From: JADLHS01 sp964561105
GTDB lineage: Bacteria > Verrucomicrobiota > Verrucomicrobiia > Limisphaerales > JADLHS01
Length of the DNA: 64,000 bases
NCBI GenBank assembly: GCA_964561105.1
Contig: CAZLOH010000030.1
Location: 1-64,000, forward strand
Direction: 5' to 3'
Under the pieces are notes generated by a model. The model did not search any database. It was not told where the DNA came from and was given only the letters and a program-made list of their open reading frames with translations. Of the stretch, positions 1-8,326 are shown piece after piece; position 1 is the first letter of the stretch; every line of letters begins with the position of its first letter. The translations under genes and the position numbers were made by a program.

Positions 1-1322
1 TCGGCGTCCACCACCACGATGTATTTGGTGAACATCATCTGCCCCATGCCCCAGAGGCCGTGCATGATTTTGTAGGCCTGCATCGGGTAGGTCTTCTTGA
101 TGCTCACGAAGACGAGGTTGTGGAAGACGCCTTCCGCCGGTAGCGCGAGGTCCACGATCTCGGGGAAGTTCATCTTGAATATGGGCAGGAAGAGTTTCAC
201 GGACGCGCCGCCCATGTAGAAATCTTCCATCGGCGGGATGCCAACGATGGTGGCGGGATAAACCGCGTCCTTGCGGTGCGTGATGGCGGTGACGTGGAAG
301 ACTGGATACGGCTCGGGCAAGGTGTAATAGCCGGTGTGATCGCCGAACGGGCCTTCGTCGCGCAACGGCTCGGTGGGGTCAACGTAGCCTTCGATGACGA
401 AGTCGGCGGTGGCGGGGACTTCGAGCGGGCATGAGACGCATGGGACTAATTCGACGGATCGCTTGCGGAGGTAGCCGGCTAAGAGGAATTCGTCCAATCC
501 GTCGGGGAGCGGGGCGGTGGCGCAGAAGGTGAACACGGGATCGCCGCCCAGGAAAATGGCGACGGGCATGCGCGTGCCGGTTTCGTAGTAACGGCGGCCG
601 TGGCGCGCGCCGACTTTCTGGAGCTGCCAGTGCATGCCGGTGGTGCGGTCGTCGTAGATCTGGATGCGATACATGCCGACGTTGCGCTCGCCGGTGTCGG
701 GGTCCTTGGTGACGACGCAGGGCAGGGTGATGAAGCGGCCGCCGTCGAGTGGCCAGCATTTCAAAATAGGGAGGTTGAGGAGAGTTGAGAGTCCGCCCTC
801 ACCCCGGCCCTCTCCCCCAGGGGAGGGAGAAACGCTCGCCGTCGCAGGTGAGTTTGGTGTGTTGATGTTTGGCGCGTCCGGCCAAGGTTCTTTGCGGGAT
901 GGCGGCGCGTCGAACTTGTGTACTACCTCCTGGCACGGCCCGTCTTTCACCAGCTTGGGCCTGGCGTGGCGCAAATCCATCGCCTGGCCGAGCAGCTTCA
1001 GTGTCTCGCGGATTGAAGTCGGCGGCTTGGCTTTCAGGAGCGAGCCGAGTTCGGCGGCGACCTCCTCGACTGAGTTCGCCCCCATGCTCATCGCCATGCG
1101 ATTGTACGAACCCATGGTGTTGATCGCGACGGGGAAGGGCGATACGACGCCATTGACCGTCGGCCTTTCGATGAGCAACGCTTTGCCGCCGCCGGGTGAT
1201 TTCATTTCGCGGTCGGCGAGTTCGGTGATTTCGAGATCAGTGGCGACGGGCTGGGTGATGCGTTTGAGTTCGCCGGCGCGGTCGAGCTGATTGATGAAGT
1301 CACGAAAGGAGTCGAAAGCCAT
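1..1322 (-). CDS. UbiD family decarboxylase (3' part outside window)
   Basis: The frame is open from an ATG at the right edge down to base 1, so about 440 N-terminal residues are visible and the C-terminus is missing. UbiD-family enzymes are prenylated-FMN-dependent (de)carboxylases acting on aromatic or unsaturated acids, including ubiquinone and menaquinone precursors. Recognisable blocks are AINTMGSYNRMAMSMG, LPILKCWPLDGGRFITLP, the YRIQIYD segment, and DEGPFGDHTGYYTLPEP, which carries the acidic residues expected at the active site. Between KFDAPP and LLNLPILKCW there are about 20 additional residues (PSPGGEGRGEGG and flanks) encoded by a palindromic repeat, in frame. The exact substrate cannot be read from the sequence. 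Confidence 0.9.
   Translation of the reverse strand, partial: MAFDSFRDFINQLDRAGELKRITQPVATDLEITELADREMKSPGGGKALLIERPTVNGVVSPFPVAINTMGSYNRMAMSMGANSVEEVAAELGSLLKAKPPTSIRETLKLLGQAMDLRHARPKLVKDGPCQEVVHKFDAPPSRKEPWPDAPNINTPNSPATASVSPSPGGEGRGEGGLSTLLNLPILKCWPLDGGRFITLPCVVTKDPDTGERNVGMYRIQIYDDRTTGMHWQLQKVGARHGRRYYETGTRMPVAIFLGGDPVFTFCATAPLPDGLDEFLLAGYLRKRSVELVPCVSCPLEVPATADFVIEGYVDPTEPLRDEGPFGDHTGYYTLPEPYPVFHVTAITHRKDAVYPATIVGIPPMEDFYMGGASVKLFLPIFKMNFPEIVDLALPAEGVFHNLVFVSIKKTYPMQAYKIMHGLWGMGQMMFTKYIVVVDA
796..852. repeat. Family C palindromic repeat inside the UbiD gene
   Basis: The core is two GC-rich arms (ccctctccc / gggagggag) flanked by ccctcacc and ggtgag ends. It matches the two copies in the kinase gene at 38.0 and 38.2 kb. 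In UbiD it is read as SPSPGGEGRGEGG, a different frame relative to the element from the kinase copies, yet it contains no stop. Confidence 0.8.
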
Positions 1323-1710
1323 GGGCGGAAGTTAGCAGAGCCGGGGGAAGCCGAAACTCAAAAACTCAGAAGGCGATTCTTCACGGAAGAACACTCCGAG
1401 TGATGAACAAACCAGTTGTCAGAGCCTTGTTCACCGAACTCGGGTTTGCTGACAATGCAAAAACAATTATGAGTTTTTACGTCTCGACTTTGAAATCCGC
1501 AGATTGCGTGAGGTTCACGCGGATTGCGTGAAGATGCCGCGCGCACAAGGATGTCGGGCGTTGAGTTCACTCGATTTCCGGCCAAAATCGCTCGTGGCAT
1601 CGGCGGTGCTAAAATAATTTTTGAAAACGGGTTGACTCTCTGACGACGATCTTTAGAGTTCAAAGACTGTTTAACCCATAACGAAAAAAAACAAACAGCG
1701 ACCCATTATT
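1323..1710. other. Intergenic region upstream of prepilin-like gene
   Basis: There is no convincing gene here. The only reverse-strand ORF has no recognisable motif or codon pattern. The right part is relatively AT-rich and likely holds the promoter of the next gene. Confidence 0.5.
1632..1659 (+). promoter_or_regulatory. Possible sigma-70-type promoter
   Basis: A TTGACT box is followed after 16 bases by TAGAGT, about 50 bases before the ATG of the prepilin-like gene. The -10 box is imperfect, so this is only a candidate. Confidence 0.35.
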
Positions 1711-2514
1711 ATGAAAAACCTCCGCAAACAAATCCGGGCGTTCACGCTCATCGAGCTGCTCGTCGTCATCGCGATCATCGCGATTCTCGCGGCGATGCTG
1801 CTCCCGGCGTTGGCCAAAGCCAAAGCCAAGGCGCAACGCATTAGCTGCACCAACAACCTCAAGCAAAACGGACTCGCCACCCGCCAATGGGGAATGGATA
1901 ACGGCGACAAATACCCCTCGATGGTTCCGGCCGCGCAAGGTGGCCCATGGGGCGTGGGGGGGGCAACGCCCACCGCCGGCACGATCTCGGCCAACTGGGT
2001 GAACAACGCACCCGGGCTCTGGGGTCAGTACGCCTGGCAGGCCTTTGCCGTCATGTCCAATGAGTTGAATACGCCCAAGATTCTCGCCTGCCCGGCGGAA
2101 TTTGAAGGCGCTCGCAGCAACGCCACGACGTTTGCGTCATCGGTGCTGCCCAACCAATCGGCCATTCCCTTCCGAAATAACTACGCCGTCAGCTATTTCA
2201 TCGGCATTGACGCGGATGAAACGATGCCGGGAATGTTCCTCTATGGTGACCACGCCATGGGCGACACCGGTACGGCCATCAACAACCAGAATGCCTCCAC
2301 TGCGGTATTCCTCAGCGGTCGTTATGCGAACAATCTAACTGGCAAAGGCACCGCTACCAACGGTACCGCTGCCTGGATGGATAACTCGCAGCATGGCAAA
2401 CAAGGAAACGTCTGTCTGGCCGACGGTAGCGTGCAGGGCTGGAGCATCAGCAAACTGCGCGAAGGTTTCCGGAATTCCGGAGACGGCAACAACAACCGCT
2501 TGCTGTTCCCGTAA
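1711..2514 (+). CDS. Prepilin-type N-terminal methylation domain protein with H-X9-DG motif
   Basis: This 267-residue secreted protein begins with a type IV/II pilin-like signal: a short basic leader, then AFTLIELLVVIAIIAILAAM, where prepilin peptidase would cut before the Phe and methylate it. The helix is followed by the KAKAKAQRISCTNNLKQ segment typical of Verrucomicrobiota and Planctomycetes pseudopilins (DUF1559 type). Near the C-terminus HGKQGNVCLADG fits the H-X9-DG motif of this group. Such proteins occur in very many copies per genome and their individual roles are unknown; surface or secretion-related display is an inference. The gene stands alone and is followed by a strong terminator. 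Confidence 0.93.
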   Translation: MKNLRKQIRAFTLIELLVVIAIIAILAAMLLPALAKAKAKAQRISCTNNLKQNGLATRQWGMDNGDKYPSMVPAAQGGPWGVGGATPTAGTISANWVNNAPGLWGQYAWQAFAVMSNELNTPKILACPAEFEGARSNATTFASSVLPNQSAIPFRNNYAVSYFIGIDADETMPGMFLYGDHAMGDTGTAINNQNASTAVFLSGRYANNLTGKGTATNGTAAWMDNSQHGKQGNVCLADGSVQGWSISKLREGFRNSGDGNNNRLLFP

Positions 2515-2542
2515 GCCAGATCATTTAGCAAGCCAATCACAG

Positions 2543-2572
2543 ACAAGGCATCCGCAAGGATGCCTTGTTTTG
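2543..2572 (+). terminator. Rho-independent terminator
   Basis: A perfect 11-bp stem (acaaggcatcc / ggatgccttgt) with a gcaa tetraloop is followed by a T run, 28 bases after the stop codon of the prepilin-like gene. Confidence 0.9.
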
Positions 2573-2768
2573 CTTTCGGCGTGGATTCCCACGTAGGAGA
2601 AAGTCAGCCCGGGACGGATTCATTGCTCCCGTAGGAACAAACCTCGTGGTGGTTGCGCGAACCGGGCCGGTGGCAGCGAGCGAAGCCGCAAACGCGGAGC
2701 CGCTCCGAACCCGACGAAACAAGCTGAGACGGCCCGGGTTGGCGGTCTTGCTCAATCCGGCGATCCGA

Positions 2769-4007
2769 CTATCGCCGTCGCCGGCGACCTGGAGCGAAGT
2801 GATAGCCCCCGTGAACGCGCACGCCGCGGGCGCTCCCGGTGTAACCGCTGGCTTGCCCGGGTTTATCGGCCTCAAACAGCGCGGTGTAGCGGTAATCAAA
2901 ATTCTCCAGTTTCACCCGGGTGATTTTCTGTCCGATGAAGCGTTCGATGGCGAAGACGTGATTGGAATCCTCGGCCACCATCAGCGTGAACGCGTCGCCG
3001 GACGCTTCGGCGCGGCCCGTGCGCCCGATGCGATGGATGTAATCCTCGGGGTGATGCGGCACGTCGTAGTTGATGACGTGGCTGACGTTGCTGATGTCCA
3101 GCCCGCGGGCCGCGATGTCCGTGGCCACCAGGACCTCGAAGCGGCCATCGCGAAAGCCGCGCAGCGCCTGCTCGCGCTCGTTTTGCGTGCGGTTCGAGTG
3201 CAGCACCGCCACGGCGTGATTGCTGCGCTTGAGCAATTGCGCCACGCGGTCCGCGCCGTGTTTGGTCCGGCAGAAGATGATCACGGATTCATAATTGACC
3301 CGATTCAACAACGCGAGGAGCAGGTCGGTCTTTTGCGAGTCGGAGACCGGATAAATAACGTGCTTGACGGTCTCGGCCGGCGTGCGGCGGGCGCCGATCT
3401 CCACCGTTTCCGGATGGTGCATGGCCCATTGGATCAGGGTTTCAATGGCCGGCGGGATGGTGGCGGAGAAGAGGGACGTTTGTCGCTGGCGCGGGCACTT
3501 GTCAATGATCCGCCGTACGTCGGGGAGAAAGCCCATGTCCAACATGCGATCGGCTTCGTCGAGCACCAGATGTTGCACCTGATCCAGCTTGCAGGTGCCC
3601 TGGCCCAGATGATCCAGCAGGCGGCCGGGCGTCGCGACGAGAATATCCACGCCGGCGCGGAGGGCATCGTTTTGCCGGCCATAACCGACGCCGCCGAACA
3701 CCACCGCCACGCGCAAATTGGTGAAGCGGGCGAAGTCGCGGATGGCGGTTTCCACCTGCGCGGCCAGTTCGCGCGTGGGCTCGAGCACGAGCAGCCGCGG
3801 TTTGGGTTGGTGGGCTTCCAGCTTCGAGAGAATGGGCAACGCGAAGGCCGCCGTCTTGCCGGTGCCGGTTTGCGCGCTGCCGATGACATCGCGCCCTTCC
3901 AGGATGAGCGGGATGGCGCGGAGTTGAATCGGCGTCGGATCCACGTAGCCCATCGCTTTCACACCTTCCAAAACGGCGGGCGACAAACCCAATTTAGTAA
4001 ACGGCAT
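2769..4007 (-). CDS. DEAD-box RNA helicase, RhlE-like
   Basis: This 412-residue ATP-dependent RNA helicase unwinds structured RNA in the cytoplasm during ribosome assembly or mRNA turnover. Visible motifs in order are the Q motif (FTKLGLSP...GYVDPTPIQ), motif I AQTGTGKT, PTRELA, motif II DEAD (VLDEADRMLDMGF), motif III SAT (LFSATIP), the second RecA domain with VATDIAARGLDI, and motif VI HRIGRTGRA. The tail ends in a run of arginines, as in RhlE proteins. I chose the ATG giving MPFTKLGLSP because everything upstream in the longer open frame lies in the divergent intergenic region and lacks conserved sequence. Which RhlE/DbpA subgroup it belongs to is not certain. Confidence 0.95.
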   Translation of the reverse strand: MPFTKLGLSPAVLEGVKAMGYVDPTPIQLRAIPLILEGRDVIGSAQTGTGKTAAFALPILSKLEAHQPKPRLLVLEPTRELAAQVETAIRDFARFTNLRVAVVFGGVGYGRQNDALRAGVDILVATPGRLLDHLGQGTCKLDQVQHLVLDEADRMLDMGFLPDVRRIIDKCPRQRQTSLFSATIPPAIETLIQWAMHHPETVEIGARRTPAETVKHVIYPVSDSQKTDLLLALLNRVNYESVIIFCRTKHGADRVAQLLKRSNHAVAVLHSNRTQNEREQALRGFRDGRFEVLVATDIAARGLDISNVSHVINYDVPHHPEDYIHRIGRTGRAEASGDAFTLMVAEDSNHVFAIERFIGQKITRVKLENFDYRYTALFEADKPGQASGYTGSARGVRVHGGYHFAPGRRRRR

Positions 4008-4139
4008 GGGGTCATTGTGTCGGAACGCCCGCCCGATGTCGAAGCGGAAGTTGAAATGGAAAAGGGTGTCGGCGCACATTGCAAACGCGCCGGATTGGGG
4101 AGCACCCGCGCCTCGCAGCCGGGCCAACGCGTGCCATTG

Positions 4140-4168
4140 CGCGTTGAGGCTCGCGCGGTGGCGCGCTC
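4140..4168 (+). repeat. Family F repeat
   Basis: The sequence cgcgttgaggctcgcgcgg continues into tggcgcgctc, and its centre is self-complementary. Near-identical copies occur at 33.2 kb (inverted) and 44.4 kb. It lies in the divergent spacer between the helicase and the zinc-ribbon protein. Confidence 0.7.
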
Positions 4169-4234
4169 CGCCACAATAAATCGAGCTGCGGCCACGGAGC
4201 GCCGAACGGCTCGACAAAACCGCTCCTGCCCGCC

Positions 4235-4855
4235 ATGCTCCGGGCGATGGCATTCGACTCCGACGCGCCGCTGGACCTGCTCTGGAAGGAATACAGCCGG
4301 ACATTTCGTGACTTCGACGATCTCACCCTCGGGCGATGGCTGGTCCAGACGCTGGGCCAACTGCAAGGCAAGGCGTGGCGGTTGTCACACCCACTCGTCG
4401 GGGCCTACCGCCTGGCCGCGCAACTCGGGCACGAACGACAGATCTGGCATCAGCGCCTCGTCACCCTGCCTGCCCCCTACCTGGAATCGCCCTGTTGCCG
4501 CGCGCCCGCGCTGCCGCTGCTCACGCGCGACGTGCGCGAACCCGGCCTGATCTGCCAGCATTGCGGTGAAACGCTCGTGCCGTTCGATGACCTCGCTGCC
4601 GAGGTTCTGCCCGCGCTGCAAACCTGGGCGGTTGAATATGCGCCCGTCCACGCCGTGGCGCATTGGGATGATCGCCAGCGCAAGACCACCGGCAATTATG
4701 ATCGCGCCTTCGAGAACGCCGCGCGCCAGGCCGAACAATTGCTCGCCCGCGCCGGCCGGGAACTGGCCCCGCAACTGTTGGAGTTTTACCCCGCCGTGAT
4801 CTGGGAAGACCAAGACGAGTGTCTGGATGTGCGTCCGGAAGACGTGCGGCCCTAA
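4235..4855 (+). CDS. Hypothetical protein with zinc-ribbon-like cysteines
   Basis: This protein of about 206 residues has no recognised family. Two cysteine pairs are spaced like a small zinc ribbon: SPCCRAPALPLL and, 20 residues later, ICQHCGETLVPFDD. The rest is helical and rich in Trp, Glu and Arg. It is transcribed divergently from the helicase. The start could be this ATG or a second one four codons on (MAFDSDAPLDLL). The zinc ribbon would fit a nucleic-acid or protein-binding role, but that is only an inference. Confidence 0.7.
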   Translation: MLRAMAFDSDAPLDLLWKEYSRTFRDFDDLTLGRWLVQTLGQLQGKAWRLSHPLVGAYRLAAQLGHERQIWHQRLVTLPAPYLESPCCRAPALPLLTRDVREPGLICQHCGETLVPFDDLAAEVLPALQTWAVEYAPVHAVAHWDDRQRKTTGNYDRAFENAARQAEQLLARAGRELAPQLLEFYPAVIWEDQDECLDVRPEDVRP

Positions 4856-4914
4856 CGCGGGCGCGGATTGGATTGTGGGTTGAGCCTCGACCCCCTTGAC
4901 CGCATACTCCGCGC

Positions 4915-5601
4915 ATGAGACGCATCATCAAATGGCTGTTTCTGCTGGTGTTTCTGGCCGTGGCTGCGGCAATCGGACTGTTGCTCTCCAAAGACGCCAT
5001 CCTCAAAGCGGTGGTCGAACAGCAAATCCGCGCGCAAACCGGCATGGATGTAAGCATCGGCCGGCTCTCGCTCGGCCTGCTCTCACCGGTGGTCACCATC
5101 GAGAACCTGACCTTGCGCAACACCCCGGAGTTTGGCGGCACGCCGTTCCTGGACATTCGCGAGTTGCACCTGGAATACGATCGCGCGGCACTCGAACGCC
5201 GGAAGTTGCGGATCACACTGCTCCGGCTCAACCTCGAAGAACTCACCGTGGTGCGAAACGCCAAGGGTTCGACCAACATTGTCGCGCTCAAGGGAAACCC
5301 GGGCGCGAAGCCGCCGAAACTGACTGGCGATGTGGAGTTCGAGGGCGTGGACGTGTTGAATCTTTCCCTGGGAAAAATCCAGCTCCTGGACTTGAAAGAG
5401 CCGCGCCATAACCTGCTGCGGAACGTCAACCTGCAGAATCAGATATTCCACAACGTCCGCACTCCCGGCGACCTCTACGGCGTGCTGATCCTGCTCTGGA
5501 TGCGCAGCGGCGGGAGCGGCATCATTAGCGTCAGCCCGTCGCTGCCAGGTCAGAAGGCTTTGCCACCGATCTCATTCCTTCCTGCATTGGCGCTTCGTTG
5601 A
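4915..5601 (+). CDS. AsmA-like membrane-anchored protein
   Basis: This 228-residue protein has an N-terminal transmembrane helix (IKWLFLLVFLAVAAAIGLLL) and then an AsmA-type start: VVEQQIRAQTGMDVSIGRLS, followed by repeated beta-strand phrases such as VVTIENLTLRN and FLDIRELHLEYD. AsmA/DUF748-family proteins line the periplasmic face of the envelope and are linked to lipid transport and outer-membrane assembly. It is much shorter than canonical AsmA, so only the N-terminal module is present. The last 35 residues, after GDLYGVLILLWMRSGG, look unrelated to the family and may be read into repeat sequence. Confidence 0.75.
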   Translation: MRRIIKWLFLLVFLAVAAAIGLLLSKDAILKAVVEQQIRAQTGMDVSIGRLSLGLLSPVVTIENLTLRNTPEFGGTPFLDIRELHLEYDRAALERRKLRITLLRLNLEELTVVRNAKGSTNIVALKGNPGAKPPKLTGDVEFEGVDVLNLSLGKIQLLDLKEPRHNLLRNVNLQNQIFHNVRTPGDLYGVLILLWMRSGGSGIISVSPSLPGQKALPPISFLPALALR

Positions 5602-5680
5602 CGCACGGCCGTTAGCCTGAAAATTTCACACTCGCAACGCCGGGTTGGGGAACCCGGCCTTCAGGACTGGCGAACAGGGC

Positions 5681-5707
5681 TTGTAGGCCGCGTGCCCCCA
5701 CGCGGCG
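5681..5707 (+). repeat. Family E palindromic repeat
   Basis: The sequence ttgtaggccgcgtgcccc continues into cacgcggcg and forms a hairpin. An inverted, nearly identical copy lies at 35,879 and a relative at 35,927. It sits in the spacer between two convergent genes, where it could act as a transcription stop. Confidence 0.7.
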
Positions 5708-5745
5708 AGGTTTCAACATTCCAAGCTGCGTGTGAAATATGCAGG

Positions 5746-6816
5746 CTATAGCTTCACTTTGAACTTCTCACCCCGCTTCACCGACAGCACGAAGGCGGCG
5801 AGGAGTTGCGGGATTTGTTCGAGGTCCTTCAGGCTCACGACTTCGACCGGCGAGTGCATGTAGCGGTCGGGCAGGCTGATCAGGGCGCTGGCAATGCCGC
5901 CGCGCGTCCAGAAGATCGCGTCGGTGTCGGTGCCGCTCGTGCTCGACATGGCTTCGTGCTGGAGCGGAATCTTCTTCGCTTTGGCCACGGCTTCGAGCCG
6001 CGCAACCACTTCGGGATGATTGCAGCCGCCGTGCGTAATGGCCGGGCCGCCACCGATTTTCACGTCGCCGTGTTGCGCCTTGTTCACCGTCGGGTAGTCC
6101 GTCGCATGGGTGACGTCCACCACCAGTGCGACGTCCGGCTTGAGGGAGTAGGCAATCTGCCGCGCGCCGAGCAGGCCGACTTCCTCCTGCACGTTCGATA
6201 CGGCGCAGACCTCGGCTTTCACTTTGGCCGTTGATTCCGCCAACAACCGCAGGGCCTCGGCCACGGCGAAAGTTCCAATCCGATTGTCAAACGCCCGCGC
6301 CACGGCCAGATCGCCGCGCAAGAGGTCGAATTCATCCGCCAGCGTGATCGGGTCACCGACGCGAACGAGTTTTTCCGCGTCACTCCGTTTGCCGGCACCG
6401 ATGTCTATGAAGATTTCATGAATCTTCGGCGGCTTGGGGTCGCCCTCCTGTTTGGTCAAATGCGGCGCCACGTTGCCGACCACGCCCTTGACCGGGCCGT
6501 GACGGGTGTGAATCACCACGCGCTGCGCCTTGGTGATGGCGGCGTCCACGCCACCCATGCGCCGGACGTAGAGATAGCCCTGGTCGTCAATGTAGTTCAC
6601 GGCCATGGCGATTTCGTCGGCGTGACCGGCGAGCATGATGCGCGGCGAACCGCCCTTGTTGAGCACGGCCACGCAATTGCCATAAGTGTCGGAGAAAGTT
6701 TCGTCGGCGAACCGTTTGGCGTAATCGAGCCAGACCCGTTGGCCGCGGGTTTCATGGCCGACGGGGCTGGGAGTGTTGACCAGTTGCCGGAGAAAGTTCA
6801 GGGATGATTCTCGCAT
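5746..6816 (-). CDS. M42 family metallopeptidase (glutamyl/tetrahedral aminopeptidase type)
   Basis: This 356-residue cytoplasmic dinuclear-zinc aminopeptidase removes N-terminal residues from peptides, usually as a dodecameric tetrahedron. Metal and catalytic residues are all visible: GHADEIAMAV (first His and Asp), the bridging Asp in ARAFDNRIG, VQEEVGLLGAR (catalytic and metal Glu pair), VVDVTHATD (Asp ligand) and MHSPVEVV near the C-terminus (last His). Length is normal for the family. It is divergent from glgC with a spacer of about 110 bases. Confidence 0.92.
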   Translation of the reverse strand: MRESSLNFLRQLVNTPSPVGHETRGQRVWLDYAKRFADETFSDTYGNCVAVLNKGGSPRIMLAGHADEIAMAVNYIDDQGYLYVRRMGGVDAAITKAQRVVIHTRHGPVKGVVGNVAPHLTKQEGDPKPPKIHEIFIDIGAGKRSDAEKLVRVGDPITLADEFDLLRGDLAVARAFDNRIGTFAVAEALRLLAESTAKVKAEVCAVSNVQEEVGLLGARQIAYSLKPDVALVVDVTHATDYPTVNKAQHGDVKIGGGPAITHGGCNHPEVVARLEAVAKAKKIPLQHEAMSSTSGTDTDAIFWTRGGIASALISLPDRYMHSPVEVVSLKDLEQIPQLLAAFVLSVKRGEKFKVKL

Positions 6817-6925
6817 GGCGCGAGTATGGAGGAGCCGCCGCCGCGCGTCGAGTCTGGCGAGGATGTGCTTGCCGCCACTTTGGGCGTCACCTAGGATGGC
6901 CGCACAAGCACTTCGCCATCACATT

Positions 6926-8242
6926 ATGTCAAATACGAGCCTCATCACCCGGCAGTCGCTCAACACCAGCAATGTCCTGTGCGTCATCATGGGTGGCGGC
7001 CAGGGCACCCGGTTGTTTCCGCTCACCAAGGACCGCGCCAAGCCGGCCGTGCCGCTGGCCGGCAAGTATCGGCTGGTGGACGTGCCGATTTCCACCTGCA
7101 TCAATTCCGGATTCCGCCGGATCTACGTTTTGACGCAGTTCAACTCGACCTCGTTGCACCGGCATATTTCGCAATCCTACAAGTTCGACCAGTTCTCCAG
7201 CGGTTTTGTGGAAGTTCTGGCGGCGCAGCAGACCTTCTCCGACACTTCGTGGTATGAGGGCACAGCCGACGCGGTGCGGAAAAACCTGATTCACTTCCTC
7301 GATCATGATTTCGAGTATCTGATCATCCTGAGCGGCGACCAGTTGTATCGCATGGATTATCGTCTCATGGTGGCGCAACACCGCGAGACGAAGGCCGACG
7401 TGACCATCGCCACCATCCCCGTGCCGCGGCGGGAAGCGTCGGCGCTGGGTATCATGCAAATCGCCGAGGACCGGCGCATCGTGCGCTTCGTGGAAAAGCC
7501 CAAGGACCCGGCCGTGCAGGACTCGCTGCGCCTCCCGCCCGGGTGGCTCGCCCGGTTCGGCGTCCAGGCCGAGGGGGAACAATTTCTGGCGTCCATGGGC
7601 ATTTATGTTTTCAACCGGGAGATTGTGCGCCAATTGCTGGACAGTCCGCACTCGGACTTTGGCAAGCACATCATCCCGGGCGCGATTCAAACCCACCGGG
7701 TCTGGTCCTATGTTTTTCACGGCTACTGGGAGGACATCGGAACGATTCGCGCCTTCTTCGAGGCCAACCTCGACATCGCCGCCGAGCTGCCACGGTTCAA
7801 TTTCTTCGACATGAGTTCACCCATCTTCAGCCGGCCGCGGTTTCTGCCCGGCTCGAAAATCAACGGCGCGCAGATTGATCACGCGGTCGTCTCGGACGGC
7901 TGCATCATCAATCACGCGAAAATCTTCAACAGCGTGATTGGCTTGCGGACGATCGTGGGTTCCGGCACGGAATTGCTCCGCGTGGTGGCGTTGGGCTGCG
8001 ACTACTTCGAGTCGAAGGAATCCATCGAGGAGCACGAAAAGCTGGGCCAGCCGCGGGTGGGCATCGGCAGCGGCTGCCGGATTGAGAACGCCATCATTGA
8101 CAAGAATGCGCGGGTGGGAAACAACGTGGTCATCTCACCGGCCGGCAAGCCCGAGCACCTCGATCATCCGCTCTATTTCATCCGCGACGGCATTGTCATC
8201 ATTCCCAAGAACGCGATGATTCCGCATGGCACCGTCATCTAA
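6926..8242 (+). CDS. glgC: Glucose-1-phosphate adenylyltransferase
   Basis: This 438-residue enzyme makes ADP-glucose from glucose-1-phosphate and ATP, the committed step of bacterial glycogen synthesis. The nucleotidyltransferase signature is GGGQGTRLFPLTKDRAKPAV near residue 24. Other typical blocks are WYEGTADAVRKN, SGDQLYRMDYR, FVEKPKDP and YWEDIGTI. The C-terminal part forms a left-handed beta-helix with hexapeptide-like repeats (GIGSGCRIENAIIDKNARVG). I chose the ATG giving MSNTSLITRQ because the longer frame runs into the divergent promoter region. No other glycogen genes are nearby. Confidence 0.95.
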   Translation: MSNTSLITRQSLNTSNVLCVIMGGGQGTRLFPLTKDRAKPAVPLAGKYRLVDVPISTCINSGFRRIYVLTQFNSTSLHRHISQSYKFDQFSSGFVEVLAAQQTFSDTSWYEGTADAVRKNLIHFLDHDFEYLIILSGDQLYRMDYRLMVAQHRETKADVTIATIPVPRREASALGIMQIAEDRRIVRFVEKPKDPAVQDSLRLPPGWLARFGVQAEGEQFLASMGIYVFNREIVRQLLDSPHSDFGKHIIPGAIQTHRVWSYVFHGYWEDIGTIRAFFEANLDIAAELPRFNFFDMSSPIFSRPRFLPGSKINGAQIDHAVVSDGCIINHAKIFNSVIGLRTIVGSGTELLRVVALGCDYFESKESIEEHEKLGQPRVGIGSGCRIENAIIDKNARVGNNVVISPAGKPEHLDHPLYFIRDGIVIIPKNAMIPHGTVI

Positions 8243-8326
8243 TCGTCGCCGCCGGCCACCCGGTTCCGTCCTTCTCCATGAACATGCGGATTGCCTTCCG
8301 CAGCCGGTTGCCCTCTAGTGCCGCCC

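Noticed and set aside
1358..1663. Possible 101-residue leftward gene
   Set aside because: No motif, and the region looks like a promoter-containing spacer.
4008..4304. N-terminal extension of the helicase in the longer open frame
   Set aside because: The extension runs through a family F repeat and has no helicase similarity; the ATG at 4,007 gives the family start.
2565..4550. Long rightward ORF (661 codons) opposite the helicase
   Set aside because: It is antisense to a clear DEAD-box helicase and lacks any family motif; long shadow frames are common in GC-rich DNA.
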